This document shows, one piece after another, positions 40,491 through 48,211 of a stretch of 64,000 bases of DNA. The stretch is from positions 2,466,784 through 2,530,783 of the forward strand of contig JAKVOU010000001.1 in assembly GCA_022482625.1 (NCBI GenBank), read 5' to 3'. Origin of the DNA: Spirochaetia bacterium (lineage in GTDB: Bacteria; Spirochaetota; Spirochaetia; Sphaerochaetales; Sphaerochaetaceae). A model generated the notes under the pieces. The model did no database searches, had not been told where the DNA came from, and saw nothing but the letters and a program-made list of their open reading frames with translations. Position numbers and translations under genes: made by a program. How positions within the stretch are numbered: the first letter of the stretch is position 1; every line of letters starts with the position of its first letter.

Positions 40491-41951
40491 TCAGGCAGAT
40501 TGTCTTATCAGTTGCAATCCTATTTTTTTGATTATTTTTACAAGTTCATCCAGATGGTCATGTGTGACAAGAGGATTGAGAAGGGTGAATTTCAGATAAG
40601 TCTTACCCTGATAAACAGTCTGGCCGATTACGATACCTTCGTTAAGGAGCAGTTGCCTTCTGATTTTCTTATTTGTCTCATCATTTGCGTCAAGCCGGAA
40701 TACCACTGAAGATATTTCAGATTTTATGGCAACTTGAAAAACACTATCCTTGTTGAGCTGATCATACAGATATGCAGCATTTTCAACACAAGTATCGATG
40801 ATTTTTCCAAAACCATCCTTTCCTCTTGTCCTGAAAGCTATCCAGACTTTCAAAGCATCGAAACGACGGGTAGTCTGCATGGATTTTCCGACCAGATTGA
40901 CATAACCGTCTGCTTCATCTTCTTCCCTGTTGAGATAATCTGCATGAAGCTGGAAAGCATCGAGCCTGCTGCCATCCTTGACGAGAAGGGCACTGCAGCT
41001 GATCGGAAGCAGGAACATCTTATGGAAGTCTACTGTGATGGAATCGCAGGAGGAAAGGTCTCCCAATCTGGAACCGTAGGTGTCTGATACGATCAAGCCT
41101 GAACCGTAAGCCGCATCTGCATGCAGATAAAGGCCATAGCGCTTGCAGATTTGTCCTATAGCCTGCACATCATCAATCGTGCCATAGTCGGTCGTGCCGA
41201 TGGTAGCAACTACACAGAACGGCAGATTGCCCTTGTCCAGGTCTTCCTTGATCATTTTTTCCAGACATCGGGTGTCCATCTTGCCGTTTGCATCAATCGG
41301 AACTTTCCGTACTGCCTGATAACCTAGTCCAAGCATATGTGCACTCTTTTCCATTGAAAAATGCGAGACTTCGGAAGCATAAAGCCTGAATTTTGCGTAG
41401 CTGGCAGGTAAGCCATCTTTCTTGATGTCGTGGTGGAGTACTCTGTTGCAATAGCCATCTCTGGCAAGCAGCAAAGCGCAGAAATTTGTCTGGCTTCCTC
41501 CCGAAGTGAAGACGCCGTCACTCTGTTTTCCGTAACCGAACATCCTGCAGAGATTCTTGATGACTTCGACTTCGATTTCTGTTGCAATAGGTGCCTGATC
41601 CCATGAGTCCATCGATTGGTTGAATGCCGTGATCATAAGTTCTGCACTGATGGATTCCAACAATGCAGGGCTATGAAGATGTGCCATATAGGATGTCGAT
41701 GAGGGCCGAAGGCAATTAGGGAGAATAAGTTTCTTCGCTTCGTCGAGCATGGCTTCAAACCCGATGCCATGCTTTGGAAGCATTGAAATAGCTTCCAGTT
41801 GTTGCTGGAGTTGTTGTGGTGATCTTCCCGTGTATGCCTTATCATCAACAAAGGTTGCACAGATTGCATCTGCCGTTGCATCCAGTTGTTTCTTGAAAGC
41901 TTCCTGACTTTTTTTTTCGTTGGTCAGCAGCAACGGTTCAACAGCGTACAT
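40491..41951 (-). CDS. ddc: L-2,4-diaminobutyrate decarboxylase-like PLP enzyme
   Basis: A 486-residue group II (DOPA/glutamate-type) decarboxylase. HLHSPALLESISAELMITAFNQS, FTSGGSQTNFCALLLAR, YLHADAAYG and the PLP-lysine motif SITVDFHKMFLLP are visible. ATG 41951 overlaps the aminotransferase stop by 14 bases and has GAGG upstream. Together with the preceding aminotransferase it matches the dat-ddc pair: aspartate semialdehyde to 2,4-diaminobutyrate to 1,3-diaminopropane. This is a polyamine or norspermidine precursor route. Confidence 0.8.
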   Translation of the reverse strand: MYAVEPLLLTNEKKSQEAFKKQLDATADAICATFVDDKAYTGRSPQQLQQQLEAISMLPKHGIGFEAMLDEAKKLILPNCLRPSSTSYMAHLHSPALLESISAELMITAFNQSMDSWDQAPIATEIEVEVIKNLCRMFGYGKQSDGVFTSGGSQTNFCALLLARDGYCNRVLHHDIKKDGLPASYAKFRLYASEVSHFSMEKSAHMLGLGYQAVRKVPIDANGKMDTRCLEKMIKEDLDKGNLPFCVVATIGTTDYGTIDDVQAIGQICKRYGLYLHADAAYGSGLIVSDTYGSRLGDLSSCDSITVDFHKMFLLPISCSALLVKDGSRLDAFQLHADYLNREEDEADGYVNLVGKSMQTTRRFDALKVWIAFRTRGKDGFGKIIDTCVENAAYLYDQLNKDSVFQVAIKSEISSVVFRLDANDETNKKIRRQLLLNEGIVIGQTVYQGKTYLKFTLLNPLVTHDHLDELVKIIKKIGLQLIRQSA

Positions 41952-43299
41952 CGGCGTCAACCTCACGTGTGATCCTTGTGAAGGTATCAATCATAATATC
42001 GACTTCCTCATCGGTGACGTTCAGCGCACACAGACAGCGCATGACAGAGCCGTTGCGTCCGCCTTTTTCCATGATGAGCTTGTCTTCAAAGCATCTGTGC
42101 TGTATTTCTGCTGCGATTTTCCCGCTGGGAAGATAATGTCCCATGATGTCCTTTTCTCCACGGGGATCAATGAATTCGACGCCGAGCATCAGTCCTTTGC
42201 CACGTACGTCCCCGATGATGGATACTTCTTTCTTGAGTTGTTCCATGCTTTGTTTGATCTTATTGCCTTTCCTGACGACATCAGCAAGGAACTGGGGCTG
42301 GCTTACCCGTTCCATGACAATGGTTCCGGCTGCCATGGCAAGTTGGTTGCCGCGGAAGGTACCTGCATGGGCACCAGGTTGCCAGGTATCGAGGGCTTTG
42401 TCGTAGATGACCAACGACATCGGCTGTGAACCGCCGATTGCCTTTGATGTCAGAATGACATCAGGGATGATGTCGGCATATTCAAAGGCAAAGAACTTGC
42501 CGGACCGGCCGATACCGCATTGGATTTCATCAACGATCATCGGTATGCCCAGTTCCTTGGTAACCCTTCTTACTGTCTGTAGAAATTTGATAGGTGCCGG
42601 AATGACACCGCCTTCGCCTTGGATTGGTTCAAGTATGACTGCTGCAGGAGTCGGAATACCTGATTCCGGATCTTTGAGGACTCTTTCAAAATATGCACAG
42701 GCAGCATCTGTACCTGCATCTCCACCGAGTCCGAACGGACAACGATAGGAGTATGGATATGGGAAGAACTGGACGCCTGGCATCAGGTTCTGTACACAGC
42801 TCTTTGCGGCCAGGTTGCCTGTCAGTGCAAGTGGTCCATGTCCCATGCCGTGGTATGCCCCTGAGAATGCAATGACAGTCCCTCGTCCGGTAGCTGTCTT
42901 GCACAGTTTGAGGGCTGCATCGGTCGCATCGGTGCCTGAAGGGCTGCAAAATTGCACTTTGCAGTTATCTTTCATATTTCCGGGTAATAAATTGAGTATG
43001 GTATGGACAAAACGGTCTTTTGTAGGAGTAGTCAGGTCTAAGGAATGAAGCGGAGCGTTACTCTCCAATAATTGTATCATGGCCTGGTTGACTTCACTGT
43101 CATTGTGTCCTAATGCAAGTGTTCCTGCTCCACATAAGAAATCAAGATATCTGTTGCCTTCAACATCTGTTACCCATGAGCCTTTTGCACTTTTCAAAGC
43201 AAACGGAAACTTTCTTGGGTAGCTTCTTGCATTGGACTCCGTCTCAATCTGACGGTCGATGTAGTACTGATTGGTCTGCGTGGATTGTGCTTCATTCAT
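41938..43299 (-). CDS. dat: Diaminobutyrate-2-oxoglutarate aminotransferase
   Basis: A 453-residue class III PLP aminotransferase of the EctB/Dat group. YLDFLCGAGTLALGHND, FCSPSGTDATDAALKL, FSGAYHGMGHGPLALTG, EPIQGEGGVIPAP, VDEIQCGIGRSGKFFAFE and the lysine in LTSKAIGGSQPMSLVIY are visible. I chose ATG 43299, with AGGAAG upstream. There is no ectA or ectC nearby, and ddc follows with overlap, so diaminopropane synthesis rather than ectoine is indicated. Confidence 0.85.
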   Translation of the reverse strand: MNEAQSTQTNQYYIDRQIETESNARSYPRKFPFALKSAKGSWVTDVEGNRYLDFLCGAGTLALGHNDSEVNQAMIQLLESNAPLHSLDLTTPTKDRFVHTILNLLPGNMKDNCKVQFCSPSGTDATDAALKLCKTATGRGTVIAFSGAYHGMGHGPLALTGNLAAKSCVQNLMPGVQFFPYPYSYRCPFGLGGDAGTDAACAYFERVLKDPESGIPTPAAVILEPIQGEGGVIPAPIKFLQTVRRVTKELGIPMIVDEIQCGIGRSGKFFAFEYADIIPDVILTSKAIGGSQPMSLVIYDKALDTWQPGAHAGTFRGNQLAMAAGTIVMERVSQPQFLADVVRKGNKIKQSMEQLKKEVSIIGDVRGKGLMLGVEFIDPRGEKDIMGHYLPSGKIAAEIQHRCFEDKLIMEKGGRNGSVMRCLCALNVTDEEVDIMIDTFTRITREVDADVRC

Positions 43300-43380
43300 C
43301 TTGTCCACTTCCTTTGTCACATAAAAATATTTCACCAATTTTTAACCAGTGGCCTTGCATATGCGGCTGGTATTAGATTT

Positions 43381-43397
43381 GCATTTCGACGAAATGC
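43381..43397. promoter_or_regulatory. Perfect 8-1-8 palindrome upstream of dat
   Basis: GCATTTCG A CGAAATGC, about 82 bases before the dat start codon. This is a possible operator for the dat-ddc operon; no local regulator gene is adjacent. Confidence 0.45.
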
Positions 43398-43585
43398 GAA
43401 CTGATGATAGCAAGAAAATCTGTGTGTGACTATATGCTGGAGGCAAAAAAAACAAAAAATATCAAATTAGTTTCTAAAGCTTGGCAAAACGGAAGTTAGG
43501 TGAGCAAAAAATGCGCAATACTGCAAAAATTAGACAAGCAGAAATGTTTTGTTGCTTACTAGCAGAAAAAAGCCATATTATAGCT

Positions 43586-44099
43586 TTATTTGCGTAGCAG
43601 AGAGCAAATCGAGTACTCACTCTTTGGTTTTGAGTCATCATATTTTTTAAGCACTGCAATCAGATCATCAACTGATACATTTTCTGTAAAGTAGTGGGTG
43701 TCTCGTGTTTTTTTGTAGTTATATTTTGCCTTGCAGTATGCACTGGCTTTCATGCCTGTCTTATGAAAGGTATCAAGTTCATCATGCATCATGATGAGCA
43801 AAATCTCAATCTTAGGTCTGGTGTAAGAATCATATTGGATAGTATACATTTCTGAGTAAGGCTTGGGCAGGATGAATTTTTCTTTCCGTGAATCTATGAC
43901 TCTGATTATTACTACGGGTCGTTTAAATTCGTAATTCAGGTATCTTTCCGCTATGTGTTTCCCTGATGCACGTCTGACAAGTTCTGTATTGATCAAGTCA
44001 TCTCGTGTAAATGACAATTTATCTGCATCAAGAAGCATTTCAAGTATTTCTTTTTCAGCATTACCTTCATATATGCAAAGGATATTTGATTCTGTTATA
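43586..44099 (-). pseudogene. EGxxE-motif (Toprim-like?) protein, 5' end cut off by IS
   Basis: The remaining 170 codons read ITESNILCIYEGNAEKEILE..., later VVIIRVIDSRKEKF and IEILLIMMHDELD. The EGNAEKE segment and the later D-x-R look like Toprim motifs, but I cannot confirm the fold. Removing the IS (44100-45934) and one GTTATA copy joins this frame without change to the ATG at 45960. That gives a 177-residue protein whose start overlapped the ATPase gene's stop. An ATPase followed by a small Toprim protein is the plan of OLD/PARIS-like defence pairs (inference). A TTG inside the IS end could still permit a slightly altered product. Confidence 0.65.
44094..44099. repeat. Target-site duplication, left
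   Basis: GTTATA, repeated exactly at 45935-45940 on the other side of the IS. Confidence 0.8.
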
Positions 44100-45934
44100 T
44101 AATGGTTTCCCAAATCTCAACACTATATAGTGCCTCAGACAGGGAAACCGTCATAGCCTATTGGACTGGCAACGGGTTCTTCCTCGGTCTCCCCGGACGT
44201 CTCTTCGGCCTGTCTGGATCGACGGGCTTCCTGGGCCTTCCTCTTTTCTTGGGTTCCGGAGAAACGTCCCGGGGTAGGATGCCCAATATCCTGAGGGTTT
44301 CTTCCGTGTGGGCAGTGAAACGGACGAACAGCCAGTCCCCGCCGTCGGTGATCCTGGCCTTCTTGGCGGACTTGAGCTCGCCCATTATCTCCGAATAGCT
44401 CATCTTCCGTGACAGTCCCGTATCATCAAACTCCCTGACCAACCTCATGGTCATCACCGAGGAGATGAAGTTGATGAATTCACTCCCTATGACCGAATAG
44501 TCCGAATGGACCTTGGTGTCGTCGAACTCCGTCGCCACCTTGTAGTAGCGGAAGCATTCCTCTATGAGCCACCTCCGGTCATACAGCCTGTAGACAAGGC
44601 CAGGACAGACGTCCAGGTCAGACTCGAAGACCACCGTGCCGAACTTCCTGCCTTTCTCCTCCATGGCCCGGGCGTCGTAGCCGTCCCTGCCCTTTATCCT
44701 TGCAAAGTAGTCCCTTTCCTCCTTCGCCGCCCTCTTCCTGTCATAGAAGGAATAAAGGTAGCAGCCCCTGGCCTTTGCCTTCTTGTACAGGACATCATGG
44801 TCCCTGTCTGCCAGCACGCCCTCATAGTCGTACATCCTGTTGTTCCCGATCCTCCTGTCGCTCCTCTTTATCGGGTTCAGCCAGCTGAGGCCGGGATTTT
44901 CCCTGAACACTTCTTCGGCCTGGCCCTTCGGGAACCCCTTGTCACCCATGAGGATGCCCTGCCGTATGCCTGTTTCCCGCAGGAATGCCTCATAGGCACG
45001 TCCGTCCACGATGTTGCCGGGGAAGACCTTCGAGCATACCGGCTCGTCGGTGTCTATGTCGTAGGCGAACAGGACGGATATGTCCTTCGTGCCTTTTGTC
45101 CTGGCTTTCCGTGAATAATGCGAAAGTGAGTTCACTGTGCTGCTGTCGGTCTTCAGCGTGCCGTCTATGGCTATGTGCTCTTCCGCCGCTATCCGCCCGG
45201 CCCTTGTCCTCATGAAGGTGGCTATGAGGGCACAGGACTTGCCCAGGTCCTGCAGGAAGCTGCAGATGCTGTTCTTGCCCATGGGCAGGGACGGGAACAG
45301 GATGCTCACCCAGCTCAGCTCGTACTTCAGGCAGGCCTTGTAGTAGGGCATGCCCCCATAGGCGACGCGAAGCATCGCCAGCACATAGATCCTCCTCGCG
45401 TCTGCCGCACTGAAGACGGCATCCAGCTCCGCCAGCAGGCCGGATGACAGCCGGTCCATGAGCTCGATCTCGGCAAAGTCCTTCAGGTCTATCGCCCTTG
45501 CTGAGACAGCCGTCCTTTCGGGGACGAATCTGCCGCCGATGATGTGGCCGACGGTCGCCCCGTTGACGGGGATGTTCCGCCCGTCCACCCTCCTGCATCC
45601 GATCCTCTGGATGACGGAGTACTTGCATATCCCGTTGCCCCTGTTCGCGACGACGATTGTATTCTTCGGTCTCTCGACCTTTCTGACAGCTTCCGGTACA
45701 GCCATTGTAAGACCTCGTTTATATAGTTTATATTATTGCATAATCTAAACTATATTTCAACGGGCTGGAGGCATAGCTGGAGCTTTTTCCCAAAGAAAAG
45801 GACCTCCATGGGAACACATCTGCAGCAGAAAGATGTTGGTATCAAGGGCTTGCAACTGATTTGTTGGACAGACAGGCGTATTATTCGGACATTTCAGGCC
45901 AGATTATATAGTGTTGAGATTTGGGAAACTATTA
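44100..45934. mobile_element. IS4-superfamily insertion sequence, 1835 bp
   Basis: The ends are 30-bp inverted repeats with one mismatch: TAATGGTTTCCCAAATCT at left and TAATAGTTTCCCAAATCT at right (first 18 bases), continuing through CAACACTATATA. It is flanked by 6-bp direct repeats GTTATA. It carries one transposase gene, which is visibly richer in G+C than the surrounding genes, indicating recent arrival. It lies inside the 5' end of the EGxxE gene of an ATPase pair. Confidence 0.92.
44158..45705 (-). CDS. IS4-family DDE transposase
   Basis: A 515-residue transposase. Catalytic Asp residues are in AIDGTLK and LMGDKGF. The third is in YDRRWLIEECFRYYK, an exact Y-(2)-R-(3)-E-(6)-K signature of the IS4 group (IS1634-like length). 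The C-terminal tail holds two GRPRK AT-hook-like repeats, which would help bind AT-rich DNA. It appears intact and probably functional. Confidence 0.92.
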   Translation of the reverse strand: MAVPEAVRKVERPKNTIVVANRGNGICKYSVIQRIGCRRVDGRNIPVNGATVGHIIGGRFVPERTAVSARAIDLKDFAEIELMDRLSSGLLAELDAVFSAADARRIYVLAMLRVAYGGMPYYKACLKYELSWVSILFPSLPMGKNSICSFLQDLGKSCALIATFMRTRAGRIAAEEHIAIDGTLKTDSSTVNSLSHYSRKARTKGTKDISVLFAYDIDTDEPVCSKVFPGNIVDGRAYEAFLRETGIRQGILMGDKGFPKGQAEEVFRENPGLSWLNPIKRSDRRIGNNRMYDYEGVLADRDHDVLYKKAKARGCYLYSFYDRKRAAKEERDYFARIKGRDGYDARAMEEKGRKFGTVVFESDLDVCPGLVYRLYDRRWLIEECFRYYKVATEFDDTKVHSDYSVIGSEFINFISSVMTMRLVREFDDTGLSRKMSYSEIMGELKSAKKARITDGGDWLFVRFTAHTEETLRILGILPRDVSPEPKKRGRPRKPVDPDRPKRRPGRPRKNPLPVQ

Positions 45935-45940
45935 GTTATA
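45935..45940. repeat. Target-site duplication, right
   Basis: GTTATA, the partner of 44094-44099. Confidence 0.8.
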
Positions 45941-45941
45941 T

Positions 45942-47111
45942 TCAGTTTATTTTTTTGCATAGGGTAGTTCTCATGTTATTGATAGCCTCGTAGTCTGGTG
46001 CAGTATTACCGAAATAGTTTGAAAGCAATGCTTCACTTTTCTTTATGTCATTTCGCGTAATATTGTCTGAATAACGGGTTGTGGTTAAGGAAAAATCATT
46101 ATCTTTTCTAAATACATAGATAGCATCTTTCCTATCAATTGCGTCAAGAATTTCAAGATAATGAGTTGAGAAAATCAATACAGCACCTTTCTTATTGATA
46201 TTTTTGTTTTTGAATAACCCAATGATTGTATCAACCAATGTCTTGTTGAGATGAATTTCAATTTCGTCAAGCAGAAGATAGTCGCCGTTCCTTAGTATGA
46301 TTTCGATTGCTGACATAAGAAGTATACCTTTTATTGTTCCGGAAGACAAATAATGATAGACATCATCTGTAGTTTTCAGTGAATATGTTTTGTCATTTCT
46401 CTTGAATCTTACACTGCCAGGTTTCTTTCCTGGTAATCTGATTGTCTCAATACGTTCATCAAAGAGGTTGATGTAGTCCTGTTCCAAGGAAAGAGTTTCA
46501 GGTAAGATGTTGAAATTTGCCGTATCAATCAATCCAAGATGTCCAAAAACAGCTTTTTGTGGTTTGATTACCATTATGACGATACTGTGATTGTCATTTA
46601 AGACTTCAAGTATCTGTGGATTTAAGGTGCTGCGTATAATCCTTTTATCATGTTCAGTCCAGTCAAAAAGAGCTTTTTTTGTTTTGACTGAGGCAAGTTC
46701 CTTGGAATAGATTGTTTCTTCTGCATAGTAGAAGCGAGGCTTTTCAAGTATATTGGGTGTTTCCGGAGTCTGTATGCCGATTGAACTATCCAAGCGATAC
46801 ATTTTTTCACCAATAATGAAATCAATGATTATTCTGGAACCCTTGGAAAATAAGCTACAGGAATCGGAAGATGTTGCAAGGTAGGTATTGTCATGCAACA
46901 GACCCAATGCAAAATTTACTAGACGCATGGCCGTTGTTTTTCCTGTAGCATTGATACCTGCAAAAGCAATTACTTTCTGCAGGCTGAGAGCATCTGAGAT
47001 CCTGTGAACTTGTTCCGTATTGACTATTCTGTCTTTGGCTGTCAAGTCAAGAACGAATCCCTTTTTGAAAAGTTCAATGTGCTGATATTCAATACGCAAT
47101 ACTTTGTTCAT
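45942..47111 (-). CDS. ATP-binding protein, AAA_15/AAA_21 (OLD-like) type
   Basis: A 389-residue SMC/ABC-like ATPase. Walker A is GINATGKTT (residues 52-60), the signature-like LSSGTIKG, Walker B YLLLDEIEIHLN, and the switch histidine in IFSTHYLEIL. ATPases of this shape act in OLD, PARIS, Septu-like and RloA-type phage-defence pairs with a nuclease or Toprim partner. Here the partner is the small EGxxE protein encoded downstream, now split by an IS. The start codon is followed by a typical N-terminus, with AGGAGG upstream. Confidence 0.82.
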   Translation of the reverse strand: MNKVLRIEYQHIELFKKGFVLDLTAKDRIVNTEQVHRISDALSLQKVIAFAGINATGKTTAMRLVNFALGLLHDNTYLATSSDSCSLFSKGSRIIIDFIIGEKMYRLDSSIGIQTPETPNILEKPRFYYAEETIYSKELASVKTKKALFDWTEHDKRIIRSTLNPQILEVLNDNHSIVIMVIKPQKAVFGHLGLIDTANFNILPETLSLEQDYINLFDERIETIRLPGKKPGSVRFKRNDKTYSLKTTDDVYHYLSSGTIKGILLMSAIEIILRNGDYLLLDEIEIHLNKTLVDTIIGLFKNKNINKKGAVLIFSTHYLEILDAIDRKDAIYVFRKDNDFSLTTTRYSDNITRNDIKKSEALLSNYFGNTAPDYEAINNMRTTLCKKIN

Positions 47112-47440
47112 ATATGACTCCTCCTGTTTTTACTATATCCTGAGTGCAATATTATGTAAACAGATTTTTTGATTATAATTCAAATTTTTTTTATTTTAAT
47201 TAAGACTTTTTCTATTGTAATATCTTTATTTATAAGTAAATAATATTTTAATATAAAAAATTTTAAGTTAGATAATACAAATTAAAAACAGTAAATATGG
47301 TTATATAATCATAGATATTTCTTATTTTCTAGGGAAAGTCTTGGCATTTCCTTTTCGACAGGTTTTGCATTGAGTCAGCTATCGCTGTGCCAAACCAAAA
47401 CAGATTTTTTTGGAAAACCAATGCATTGCTATGTTGTTTT
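47112..47440. other. Very AT-rich intergenic region
   Basis: No gene seen. The central part (about 47160-47320) is almost pure A/T. A small inverted element (GGGAAAGTC and GGCATTTCC region near 47331) is not a clear terminator. The promoter of the ATPase gene should lie at its left edge. Confidence 0.4.
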
Positions 47441-47935
47441 TTATTTGCTATGTGGCTTTGAAGGAAAACATCGGTTGACTTGTTTCTTGTAGTCCAGATA
47501 TTTTTTGCCGAACTTTTTTCCCAGCCATTTTTCTTCGGTATGTATCATCAGCAGGGTAAGAAAAAGCCAATAGAGAAAGGGGAGGAAAAGCAGAAGCAGA
47601 TTGTTGCACAGCAGTAGAGTTCCTGTACAGATAAACAAAAAAGCTGTATAGATCGGATTTCTTACCCATGCATAGATTCCTGAGGTTACCAATCTGTTGT
47701 GCTTGATCTGTCGGTCAATCTTTGAAACAAACACTGCTTTTGTCCAAATATAGATGCCTGTGGCTATGAGAAGTACTGCAAGGATGGCTATAAGGGGGTA
47801 GAAGATGCCGAAAGATACGGCACGTACCATATCTCTTACTGTGACATATGTGGCTGCAACAGTAATGAAAAGAACTGTAGCAACATAGATAGGACCGACA
47901 CCCATGAAGGGCAAAGGCTTGGCCTTGTTGTCCAT
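47441..47935 (-). CDS. Isoprenylcysteine carboxyl methyltransferase-like membrane protein
   Basis: A 164-residue protein with four to five helices. The C-terminal HNRLVTSGIYAWVRNPIYTAF and EEKWLGKKFGKKYLDYKKQVNRCFP match the ICMT/PEMT family (R-x-P-x-Y and the E-x-L-x3-F-x3-Y-x2-Y pattern), which binds S-adenosylmethionine within the membrane. The substrate is unknown. I chose ATG 47935, preceded by AGAGG; a GTG at 47941 is in frame. It stands alone. Confidence 0.78.
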   Translation of the reverse strand: MDNKAKPLPFMGVGPIYVATVLFITVAATYVTVRDMVRAVSFGIFYPLIAILAVLLIATGIYIWTKAVFVSKIDRQIKHNRLVTSGIYAWVRNPIYTAFLFICTGTLLLCNNLLLLFLPFLYWLFLTLLMIHTEEKWLGKKFGKKYLDYKKQVNRCFPSKPHSK

Positions 47936-47941
47936 AAGCAC

Positions 47942-48211
47942 CTCTGGCTGATTGGATTTCTCTTTATTTGTTCGCTAAATATAACAAATTTGAAAGAATA
48001 TTTCTACAGCAAAATATCACTTGCCTAACGAAAATATTAAGAAGCTTTCTTATACACTGGGAAATGACATGTTTTGTGGGCTAATGTACCGATGTAGCAG
48101 AAAGGCATTGATTCTTCCTTATAAAAGAAAAGCCTTTGCCTTGGGTACCATAGAAAGTACTTGGTACTGTTCCTGATCTCTCCTTGGAGAAGATTGATGA
48201 CTATAGTAGAA
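47942..48211. other. Intergenic region downstream of the GH116 operon
   Basis: No ORF or clear hairpin terminator found. It separates the end of the GH116 gene (48212) from the promoter side of the leftward methyltransferase-like gene. Confidence 0.35.

Noticed and set aside
44506-45114. 202-codon plus-strand frame in the IS
   Set aside because: A by-product of the G+C-rich transposase gene on the other strand; no motif or start site.
45736-45993. Plus-strand ORF across the right end of the IS
   Set aside because: It runs through the IS terminal repeat into flanking DNA, has no ribosome site and no family resemblance.
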